A program made the translations under genes and the position numbers. A stretch of 64,000 nt of DNA, from contig JABTUA010000003.1 of the NCBI GenBank assembly GCA_015075635.1, positions 248,001-312,000 of the forward strand. The letters are read 5' to 3'. This stretch comes from Polyangiaceae bacterium (GTDB lineage Bacteria; Myxococcota_A; Polyangia; Polyangiales; Polyangiaceae). This document shows, piece after piece, positions 1-7,271 of this stretch; the first letter of the stretch is position 1; each line of letters starts with the position of its first letter. Under the pieces are notes generated by a model, which was not told where the DNA came from, ran no database searches, and saw nothing but the letters and a program-made list of their open reading frames with translations.

Positions 1-284
1 TGCGCCTGCAGCAGAAGATCATGGACTTCCGCGCCGGCAAGCCCCGGGAGGCCGCGGAGCGCCCGCCGACGCCGGAGCACATGCGCCGCCCCAGCCTGCC
101 GCGCCTGGACGACCCGAGCCGTCCCGAGGAGCTCAGCCGGCTTCAGACCGCGAGCGCCGGCAGCCTGGGCCACGGCACGCAGATGAACCTCGCCGCGCTG
201 CGCCGCTCGAAGGACGGCGAAGCGCTCGCGGCGAAGCTGGCGGAGCTGAAGCAGCCCCCGGTGGTCGAGACGAAGAAGGAGTAG
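1..284 (+). CDS. nuoB: NADH-quinone oxidoreductase subunit B, C-terminal part (cut by window edge)
   Basis: This is the 3' end of the gene for NuoB, the subunit that carries cluster N2 in the peripheral arm of complex I. The reading frame is open at the window edge and ends with TAG at 282-284. The visible part starts Leu-Gln-Gln-Lys-Ile-Met, as at the end of the NuoB core helix, and continues as a Pro/Arg-rich tail of about 85 residues. The four cluster-binding cysteines would lie upstream, outside the window. The call therefore rests mostly on position: nuoC begins three bases downstream and nuoD follows, the usual nuoB-C-D order. The tail is longer than in enterobacterial NuoB. Confidence 0.75.
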   Translation, partial: RLQQKIMDFRAGKPREAAERPPTPEHMRRPSLPRLDDPSRPEELSRLQTASAGSLGHGTQMNLAALRRSKDGEALAAKLAELKQPPVVETKKE

Positions 285-287
285 CGC

Positions 288-782
288 GTGACCGCGAAGG
301 GCGTCGCCAAGAACGAAGAATTCGACAAGCTCCTCGCCGACTCGTTCGGCGTCACGGACTTCCCCGCCGACGCGCCGCCCGTCGTGGATCGCGCGCGCCA
401 CTTCGAGCTGGCCAAGCAGCTGAAAGAGCTCGGCTACCGCATCTACGTGACCGTGGTCGCCACGCACTACCTGCCCCAGGCCGCCAGCAAGACCGGCCCG
501 GAGCAGCCGGAGCACTTCGAGGTGGCCACCGTGCTGCGCAAGCCGGTGAAGGGCGCGCCCGTGGCGACGTGGCGCTGCAAGCTCGCCGTGGGTGAGGGCA
601 TCGAGTCGCTGGTGCCGCTCTTCGCCGGCGCCGACTGGCAGGAGCGGGAGCAGTACGATCTGGTCGGCGTACGGTTCGAGAACCACCCGGATCTACGCCG
701 CCTGATGATGCCCGACGACTGGGAGGGGCACCCGCTGCGCAAGGACTACGCCATCGACACGGCGTGCTCTCCCTGGAGGTGA
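288..782 (+). CDS. nuoC: NADH-quinone oxidoreductase subunit C
   Basis: This encodes the 30-kDa-type subunit of respiratory complex I (164 residues), part of the cytoplasmic arm that carries electrons to quinone. The family signature is clear near the C-terminus: Glu-Arg-Glu-Gln-Tyr-Asp-Leu, then HPDLRRLMMPDDWEGHPLRKDY. The GTG start at 288 follows the nuoB stop by three bases, and nuoD begins four bases after the stop, so translation is probably coupled. It is a separate NuoC, not the NuoCD fusion of enterobacteria. No haem or iron-sulphur ligands are expected or seen. Confidence 0.95.
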   Translation: MTAKGVAKNEEFDKLLADSFGVTDFPADAPPVVDRARHFELAKQLKELGYRIYVTVVATHYLPQAASKTGPEQPEHFEVATVLRKPVKGAPVATWRCKLAVGEGIESLVPLFAGADWQEREQYDLVGVRFENHPDLRRLMMPDDWEGHPLRKDYAIDTACSPWR

Positions 783-786
783 CGCG

Positions 787-2049
787 ATGGAGCTGAGCGT
801 CGATCCCACCCCCGACAAGCCGGTCAAGAAGGCGAAGCCCGGCCCCGCCTGGCTCCTGCCCGATGCCGCCGCGCCGATCCAGCGCGGCGACCCGTACCTG
901 AACATCGAGGACTACGACCCCGAGGCGGATCTGATGATCCTGAACCTGGGGCCGCAGCACCCGAGCACGCACGGCGTGTTCCGCGTCAAGCTGTACCTCG
1001 ACGGTGAGCTGATCGTGAAGGCGGTGCCCTACGCCGGCTACCTGCACCGCGGCGTCGAGAAGCTGTGTGAGAAGCTCGCGTTCACGCAGATCACCCCCAT
1101 CGTGGACAAGAACGACTACGTGTCGCCGATGATGAACGAGCAGGCCATCAACATGGCCTTCGAGGCGCTGCTGGGCGCGGAGGTCCCGCGGCGGGCGCGC
1201 TACATCCGCACCCTGGTCGCCGAGCTCCAGCGCATCGCCAGCCACCTGCTCTGGCTCGGGACCTTCGCCCTCGACCTGGGTGGCGCGCTGGGCGGCGGCT
1301 CCACGGTGTTCCTGCACTGCTTCCGCGAGCGCGAGCTGATCCTCGACCTGTTCGAGATGCTGACGGGCTGCCGCTTCCACTACAACACGCACACCGTGGG
1401 CGGGAACCGCCATGACATCCCCGAGGGTTGGGCCGCGCAGGTGAAGCAGGCGCTCGCGGTCATCGAGTCGCGCGTCGGCGAATACGAAGAGCTGATGACC
1501 CACAACGCGATCTTCGTGAAGCGCTCGCGTGGCGTGGGTGTGCTCGACGGCGAGCTGTGCATGGAGCTCGGCATCACGGGCCCGCTGATGCGCGCCGCCG
1601 GCGTGGACTACGACATGCGCCGCGACGCGCCCTACCACGCCTACGACGAGATCGAGGTGCGCGTGCAGACCGAGAAGGCCGGCGACTGCCAGGCCCGGAC
1701 GCTGGTGCGCATCCGCGAGATCGCCGAGAGCATCCGCATCGTGCGCGAGCTGATCGATGGTGTTCCAGAGGGTCCCATCTGCGGCCACAAGCCCATCAAG
1801 ATCGTGCTGCAAGAGCGCAGCGCCGGCGGACAAGCCTACGCGGCGCTCGAGAGCCCGCGGGGCGAGCTCGGCACCTGGGTGATCGGCGGCGGCGCCAACA
1901 AGGGCACGAGCCCGTATCGCCTGAAGATCCGGCCGCCTAGCCTGCACGCTTCGTCCTGCTTGCCCTACGTGTTGCCGGGACACAGCGTGAGCGACGCCAT
2001 CGCGATTCTCGGCAGTCTCGATCCGATCATGGGTGAAGTGGACCGCTAA
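787..2049 (+). CDS. nuoD: NADH-quinone oxidoreductase subunit D (49-kDa subunit)
   Basis: NuoD (420 residues) forms part of the quinone-binding cavity of complex I, next to cluster N2. Visible signatures are NLGPQHPSTHGVFR near residue 50, Gly-Tyr-Leu-His-Arg-Gly near 80, a Glu-Ser-Pro-Arg-Gly-Glu motif near 355 and the conserved end LPGHSVSDAIAILGSLDP. The Tyr and His residues of the quinone pocket are retained in these motifs. The first 40 residues are a lineage-specific charged and Pro-rich extension. It is the last nuo gene of this cluster: the next gene is an unrelated lipoprotein, and nuoH appears only 22 kb further on. Confidence 0.97.
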   Translation: MELSVDPTPDKPVKKAKPGPAWLLPDAAAPIQRGDPYLNIEDYDPEADLMILNLGPQHPSTHGVFRVKLYLDGELIVKAVPYAGYLHRGVEKLCEKLAFTQITPIVDKNDYVSPMMNEQAINMAFEALLGAEVPRRARYIRTLVAELQRIASHLLWLGTFALDLGGALGGGSTVFLHCFRERELILDLFEMLTGCRFHYNTHTVGGNRHDIPEGWAAQVKQALAVIESRVGEYEELMTHNAIFVKRSRGVGVLDGELCMELGITGPLMRAAGVDYDMRRDAPYHAYDEIEVRVQTEKAGDCQARTLVRIREIAESIRIVRELIDGVPEGPICGHKPIKIVLQERSAGGQAYAALESPRGELGTWVIGGGANKGTSPYRLKIRPPSLHASSCLPYVLPGHSVSDAIAILGSLDPIMGEVDR

Positions 2050-2089
2050 CGCTTGACCCCGCCCGCGCGTGTCCGCGAAAGTACGGGGC

Positions 2090-3450
2090 ATGCGCAGCAT
2101 CAAGTCGAAGGGTCTCGCTTCCATCGCTCTGATCGTGGGGGTCGCCGCCGCACAGGCGTGCTCGGGGGAGGGGGCGACGGAGCAGCAGGAGCCGGTGCAA
2201 CCAGCTGCGGGCGCGATCCAGGTTGCCAGCGCAGGCGGCTGCACGGTGGAGTGGGTGCGCTTCAATTACGACACACCCGGCACCGACACCGGGGAGTTCA
2301 TCGAGCTTCGCGTGACGAACGCGGGTTCGAGCGCGACAACGCTGGGCGCTTGCGGGCTGTCCAGCATCCGCCTGGTCAGCGACAGCGATTGCGGCACCTA
2401 CAACACCATCAACCTCGCGAGCGTCGCGATCCCGAACGACGGCATCATCGTGATCTGCGACTCGACGCAGATCACCGGTGGCGTCTGCGACGTGAACGTC
2501 AGTGCGGGCGCCGCGGGGTGGCTCCAGAACGGGGCGCCAGACCACCTCAGCTTCGTGGCCGGCAACGGCAGCGTGTCGCTACACGCCACGTACGAAGGTG
2601 CCTCGGATTGTCTGCCGGACGGCGGGGCAGCGGCGACGGTGAGCCTGCTGACCGAGGACAACGCCTCGCCCGACATGGTCAATACCTGGTGCAACGGGGC
2701 ATGGGTGCTCCAGGACGTCGCCATCTCCGGCGCAGGGACCGCGCTCAACTGCGCAACCGACGCCGGAGCGGACGCGGAAGCGGGCACGGATGCGGGCAAC
2801 GAGGCTGCCGCGGACGCCACCAGCGACGTCAATCCTGACGCGCCCGGCGACGCGGCGAGCGAAGCCGCCCAGGACGCGACCAGCGACGTGAACACGGACG
2901 CGGCCAGCGACGCCGGGAGCGACGCGACGACCGACGCCGCGACGGACGCTGCCGGCGACGCGACGACCGACGCCGCGACGGACGCTGCCGGCGACGCGAC
3001 GACCGACGCCGCGACGGACGCTGCCGGCGACGCGACGACGGATGCGGCTGGCGATGCAGCCACCGGAGGCACCGGCGGCACGGGCGGCGCGACGGGCGGC
3101 ACGGGCGGTGCAGCCGGCAGCGGTGGCGCGACAGGCGGCACTGGCGGCGCAGCCAGCAGCGGTGGCGCGGCCGGCAGTGGCGGCGCGGCGGGCAGCGCGG
3201 GCGCAGCAGGCACGGGCGGCGCGAGCGGCGCAGCAGCGGCGCGGGTACCGGCGGGGCGGCCACCGGTGGCGCGTCGTTCGGCGGCTTCGGCGGCACGAAG
3301 GCCGACGCGGGCGTCGGCGGCAGCAAGGGCTCGGGCTCGGGCGACGACGGTGGTTGCGGCTGCGCGGTGCCGGGCACGACGCCGACCTCGCCCGGCGCGT
3401 TCGCGCTGGTCGCGCTCGCGTTGGCGGGTCTCTTCCGCCGGCGGCGCTGA
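2090..3450 (+). CDS. Frameshifted lamin-tail-like lipoprotein with MYXO-CTERM tail
   Basis: The protein starts at ATG 2090 with a lipoprotein signal peptide (Ala-Gln-Ala-Cys lipobox near residue 23). A beta-rich domain of about 150 residues follows, resembling lamin-tail domains (Gly-Glu-Phe-Ile-Glu-Leu-Arg-Val motif). Next come a long Asp-Ala-Thr linker and a Gly/Ala linker. The frame then has to change once between about 3222 and 3243, after which the new frame gives a Gly-Cys-Gly-Cys box, a hydrophobic stretch and a final Arg cluster, a MYXO-CTERM surface-sorting tail, with TGA at 3448-3450. Without the shift the original frame runs on into non-coding sequence. A sequencing slip in repetitive GC-rich DNA or a real mutation are both possible. 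The function is unknown; cell-surface location is inferred. Confidence 0.7.
2921..3052 (+). repeat. 36-bp tandem repeat inside the lipoprotein linker
   Basis: Three identical 36-base units occupy 2921-2956, 2957-2992 and 2993-3028, followed by a partial, diverged fourth unit. Each unit encodes twelve residues rich in Asp, Ala and Thr. The length is a multiple of three, so changes in copy number alter linker length without breaking the frame. Identity between the units at the DNA level indicates recent duplication or ongoing homogenisation. Confidence 0.9.
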
Positions 3451-3451
3451 G

Positions 3452-5092
3452 CTACTTTACGCGGAAGATCGCCGCGCTCTTCGCGGGCAGCGAGAGCTTG
3501 CCGCCGCCCGCGCCGAGCGCGAGCTTGCCCTGACCGGCGACGCGCTCGGCGCGCTGGCCCAGGCCGGGGCGCGCGAGCTCGGCGACTTGATCCTCCTCGC
3601 TCATGTTCACGCCGGCGACGTAGGCCATGAAGTCGTCGTGGCGATAGAGCGCGAACACCGAGTTGGTCCCGGTGTCCAGGACCTCCATCTCGCCGGTGCC
3701 CCAGACGGCGCGGCCGCGCCGGAGCTCGAGCAGCGAGCGGTAGAACGCGTACATCGAGTCCGGAGCGTCCTTCTCGACCTCCAGGTTGAAGCTGTCCGCC
3801 TCCGCACCGAAGGCGATCCAGGGCTTGCCGGTAGTGAAGCCGTGCCCGGGGCTGCCGTCCCACAGCATCGGCGTGCGCGCGGCGTCCCGCAGATCGACGA
3901 CCTGCTGGCTGCCCGGGCGCAGCGCCAGCTCCTCGCCATAGTAGATGAAGGGTGTGCCCTTCGCGGTGAGCTGAATCAGCGCCGCGCGCTGGTGTCGCGT
4001 GTCGTCGCCCTGGGCGGCGCTGAAGGCCCGGGGTACGTCGTGAGAGCCGATGACCAGGCCGTCCTGCGCGCCGGGCGGGAAGCCGTTGAGCGACTTCTGG
4101 AACGTGTCCACGATGGCGGTGGCGTTCTGGCTGCCGAACGGGAAGGTCCAGAAGTAGCCGAAGCCGAAATGGAAGGCCATGTGGAACATGTCGCTGCCGT
4201 TGCCGAGGTAACCGGTGGCGTCCGTGAGGTTCGACGGCTCCGCCACGATCACTCGACCTGGATACTCGTCCACGACCTTGCGGAGCTTCTTCACGTAGTC
4301 CCGCGTCTCGGGGATGAGATCGCACTCCTTCGCCGACTCGTAGAGCAGGCCGATGACGTCGCAGCGGAAGCCGTCCACGCCCTTGGCGAGCCAGAAGCGC
4401 GCCACGTCGAGGGTGGCGTCCACCACCTCCGGGTTCCGGTAGTTCAGATCCGGCTGCTCGGGATAGAAGCGGTGGTAGTAGTACTGGCCTCGGGTCGAGT
4501 CGAGCTGCCAGGCGGAGCTGCCGAACACCGCGGACGCCGTGCCGCAGCCGATGTTCGGATCGCTCGGCGTGTCCGACCAGACGTACCAGTCCGCCTTGGG
4601 GTTCGTCTTGCTGCTGCGCGACTCGGTGAACCAGGCGTGTTGGTCGCTGGTGTGGTTCAAGACCAGGTCCATGATCACGCGCATCTTTCGCTCGTGCGCG
4701 GCGGCGAGCAGCGCCTCGAAGTCCGCGAGGGTGCCGTACTCGGGGTTCACGTCCTGGTAGTTCGAGACGTCGTAGCCGGAGTCCTTGAACGCCGTGGGCA
4801 TGATCGGCATGAGCCAGATCGCGTCCACACCGAGCTCCTTCAGGTAGTCCAGGCGCGAGGTGAGGCCTTTGATGTCGCCGATGCCGTCACCGTCCGAGTC
4901 CTGGAACGAGCGCACGTAGATCTCGTAGAAGACGGCGTGCCGGTACCAGTCGTCGCCGTCGAGCAAGCTGGCCGCCTCGGCGGGCCAGTCCTTCTCGGGG
5001 AAAGCAGCGGGCTCCGGCTCGGAGTCGTCGCCGCAGCCGAACAGGGACAGGCACAAACCCAGGGTCGCGTGGAGCTTCTTCACCATCGACAT
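3452..5092 (-). CDS. GH13 alpha-amylase-family lipoprotein
   Basis: A 546-residue glycoside hydrolase family 13 enzyme acting on alpha-glucans, exported as a lipoprotein (Leu-Phe-Gly-Cys lipobox). It shows the usual (beta/alpha)8-barrel landmarks: an Asp-Gly-Asp-Gly-Ile-Gly-Asp loop, DLVLNHTSDQH (region I), GFRCDVIG with the nucleophile Asp (region II), VIVAEPSN with the acid/base Glu (region III) and Ser-His-Asp (region IV). The overall pattern is like secreted oligosaccharide-cleaving amylases or alpha-glucosidases; the exact substrate cannot be told. The ATG at 5092 was chosen because a GAGGAG ribosome-binding site precedes it. The stop lies two bases from the convergent upstream gene, so a shared termination region is likely. 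Confidence 0.93.
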   Translation of the reverse strand: MSMVKKLHATLGLCLSLFGCGDDSEPEPAAFPEKDWPAEAASLLDGDDWYRHAVFYEIYVRSFQDSDGDGIGDIKGLTSRLDYLKELGVDAIWLMPIMPTAFKDSGYDVSNYQDVNPEYGTLADFEALLAAAHERKMRVIMDLVLNHTSDQHAWFTESRSSKTNPKADWYVWSDTPSDPNIGCGTASAVFGSSAWQLDSTRGQYYYHRFYPEQPDLNYRNPEVVDATLDVARFWLAKGVDGFRCDVIGLLYESAKECDLIPETRDYVKKLRKVVDEYPGRVIVAEPSNLTDATGYLGNGSDMFHMAFHFGFGYFWTFPFGSQNATAIVDTFQKSLNGFPPGAQDGLVIGSHDVPRAFSAAQGDDTRHQRAALIQLTAKGTPFIYYGEELALRPGSQQVVDLRDAARTPMLWDGSPGHGFTTGKPWIAFGAEADSFNLEVEKDAPDSMYAFYRSLLELRRGRAVWGTGEMEVLDTGTNSVFALYRHDDFMAYVAGVNMSEEDQVAELARPGLGQRAERVAGQGKLALGAGGGKLSLPAKSAAIFRVK

Positions 5093-5180
5093 CGTACCTC
5101 TCCTCGACACTGGGCGGGGATGGCTCGTGCCGGCGCGACGCACCTGCTCGGAAATTGTCGGTCAGCTCAGATCCCGAGAA

Positions 5181-5202
5181 CCTCCCGTCCGTATACGGGA
5201 GG
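5181..5202. promoter_or_regulatory. Inverted repeat between divergent genes
   Basis: CCTCCCGT and ACGGGAGG form perfect 8-base arms around a 6-base centre. The site lies in the 166-base divergent region between the GH13 lipoprotein (start 5092, minus) and the MuiA-type protein (start 5259, plus). It could be an operator or a leader hairpin; no promoter boxes were identified with confidence. Confidence 0.45.
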
Positions 5203-5258
5203 CGTGCGCGAGCTTGGCGCTCGTGCCGCGGACCTCCATGCGCGGCCCAGGAGTGACG

Positions 5259-7217
5259 ATGTCGACGCGAAGCATTCGGCAATTGGCTTGGCTCTGCCTC
5301 GGGACATGGCTGTGGGTCGCGACCGGGTGCGCTCAGCAGGCTCCATCCGCGAAGCCCCCCGCTACGCCGAGCGGCCCAGGCAGCGTCGACCCATCCGTCC
5401 CCCAGGCGAGCCTGGTGTTTCCGGACGACGACCCCAACGCCGTGCCCGTCTCGTCCACGATCCGGAAGGTGACGGTCTACTCGGATCGAGCGCTCGTGTC
5501 CCGGGAGGCGGCGGTCAAGGTCACGGCGGCACCGACCGTGTACGCCTTCAAGCACCTCCCCGGTTGGGTGGACGACGGCTCCGTGCGCGCCGCGATCTCC
5601 GCCGGACGCATCGTGGACGTGCGCGTCGGCAGGAGCTACCTGGCCAAGGCCACCGAGCGAAGCTATCGCAAGGCCGAGTCCGATGCCCGGGCCTTGGCCG
5701 ACCGGCTGCTCGCGCTCGACGACGAGCTCGCGGTGCTCGAGGCCCAGTCCAAGCAGGTCGAGGACATCAAGGCGTTCTCGCTCGCCAAGCTGAGCAAGGA
5801 CGTGACCGGCGGCGATGCCAGGCCTGCAGCTCAGGTCGAGCCGACCGGCAGCGTCGGAGTCGGGACCTACGCGGCCGTGGTGGAGTACATCGGCAAGAAG
5901 CTGCGCGAGATCGCCAAGGGGCGACGCGCGGTCCAAGCCGAACGAGCCAAGCTCGCTCCCGCCGTCGAGGCCAGCAAGCGTCGCCTGGAAGAGCTCCGCG
6001 GCCTGACCCAGCTCGAGGAGACGAACGTCTTCGTCACCGTGCAGGGCACGGCCTCGAGCGCTGGCCAGCTCCAGCTCAGCTACATGCTCCCCGGGGCGAC
6101 CTGGGAGGCCTCCCACGAGCTTCGCACCGGCGGCGCTGAGCCGACGTCGGTCGAGCTCACCTCGTTCGCCGTCGTCACCCAGGCCAGCGGCGAGGACTGG
6201 GACGACGCGGAGCTCACCTTCTCCACGCAGTCGTCCAGCGCCGCGGTCCGCATCCCCGAGCTCGAGGCGCTGACCCTGGGTGAGAGCCACGCGAGGACCC
6301 AGAGCATCGAGCGCCACTCGGCGTCCTTCAGGCGCGCCGAGGCCGCGTTCAAGGGCCAGAATCGTCTTTGGAACAAGCGAGTCCAGAGCGCCGAACGGAG
6401 CAGCACGTTCGAGGAGAGCTATCAGACGAACTTCGAGTACCTCCAGGTGGTGCAGGCCAAGACGGTGCAGATCTTCCAGAGCTTGCAGCAGCGCGGGACG
6501 ACGACGCAGTTCAAGGCGATGAGCGCGACCAAGGTGCGCGCGGACGGCCGCTCGGTGCGGGTCCCGCTCGGTCGCGCGAGCCTGAAGGCCCAGAAGTCCT
6601 TGGTGGCCGCGCCGGAGCAGTCCCTGAACGCGGCTCAGACCCTCGAGCTCCTCAACGACAGCGGCCAGTCGCTCCTGCCGGGAAACGTGGCCCTCTACCA
6701 GGGAGGCGCGTTTCTGGGCATGACCAACCTCGACTTCGTCGCGGACGGCGAGCAGTTCGCCGTGTTCCTGAGCGTGGCGGACCAGCTCAAGCTCTCCCGG
6801 GTCCTGGACAAGCGGCGCAGCGCGCTGGTCCGCAAGCAGCGCACTCAGATGCAGCTGGCCTTCGTCGTCACGGTCGAGAACCTGTCCTCCAAGGTCATGT
6901 CGCTGAAGCTCGCCGATCGCATCCCGGTGTCCGAGGACCGGGACGTCGTGGTCAGCGGAGTCAAGATCGCGCCCGAGGTGAAGCCCGACTCCAAGGGCAT
7001 CCTGCGCTGGCCGCTGACCTTGCAGCCGAAGGAGAAGCGCAAGTTCGAGATCCAGTACCAGATCGAGTACCCGCCGACGCTGGTGCTGGAGGCGAAGCGC
7101 AGGGAAGCCGCCGAAGCGAGCCCCGCTGCGGCGCGTCCCGGCAGTCCGGCGCTCCCATCTCCGCGCAAGGCCTACGACATCAGGCAGGACATCGAGCAGC
7201 TCGAGAAGGCGTTCTAG
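5259..7217 (+). CDS. MuiA-family (DUF4140/DUF4139) lipoprotein
   Basis: A 652-residue exported lipoprotein (Ala-Thr-Gly-Cys lipobox near residue 23) of the mucoidy inhibitor A-like family. The N-terminal DUF4140-type start is seen in IRKVTVYSDRALVSREA near residue 70. A charged coiled-coil segment follows at about 140-250, then the long beta-rich DUF4139 domain, including SYMLPGATWEASHELR and LTLQPKEKRKFEIQYQIEYP near the C-terminus. The family is widespread but its biochemistry is not established. ATG 5259 has a CAGGAG ribosome-binding site and gives a proper signal peptide. It is transcribed away from the amylase gene. Confidence 0.88.
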   Translation: MSTRSIRQLAWLCLGTWLWVATGCAQQAPSAKPPATPSGPGSVDPSVPQASLVFPDDDPNAVPVSSTIRKVTVYSDRALVSREAAVKVTAAPTVYAFKHLPGWVDDGSVRAAISAGRIVDVRVGRSYLAKATERSYRKAESDARALADRLLALDDELAVLEAQSKQVEDIKAFSLAKLSKDVTGGDARPAAQVEPTGSVGVGTYAAVVEYIGKKLREIAKGRRAVQAERAKLAPAVEASKRRLEELRGLTQLEETNVFVTVQGTASSAGQLQLSYMLPGATWEASHELRTGGAEPTSVELTSFAVVTQASGEDWDDAELTFSTQSSSAAVRIPELEALTLGESHARTQSIERHSASFRRAEAAFKGQNRLWNKRVQSAERSSTFEESYQTNFEYLQVVQAKTVQIFQSLQQRGTTTQFKAMSATKVRADGRSVRVPLGRASLKAQKSLVAAPEQSLNAAQTLELLNDSGQSLLPGNVALYQGGAFLGMTNLDFVADGEQFAVFLSVADQLKLSRVLDKRRSALVRKQRTQMQLAFVVTVENLSSKVMSLKLADRIPVSEDRDVVVSGVKIAPEVKPDSKGILRWPLTLQPKEKRKFEIQYQIEYPPTLVLEAKRREAAEASPAAARPGSPALPSPRKAYDIRQDIEQLEKAF

Positions 7218-7271
7218 CGTCGCTTGGCTTCCACCGACGCCTCTGGTCTGATCCGACCAACGGAGGCCATC

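Noticed and set aside
3451-6139. Continuation of the lipoprotein frame beyond the Gly/Ala linker
   Set aside because: It runs through the amylase and MuiA-type genes in the wrong frame or strand; the true end is the MYXO-CTERM tail in the shifted frame at 3450.
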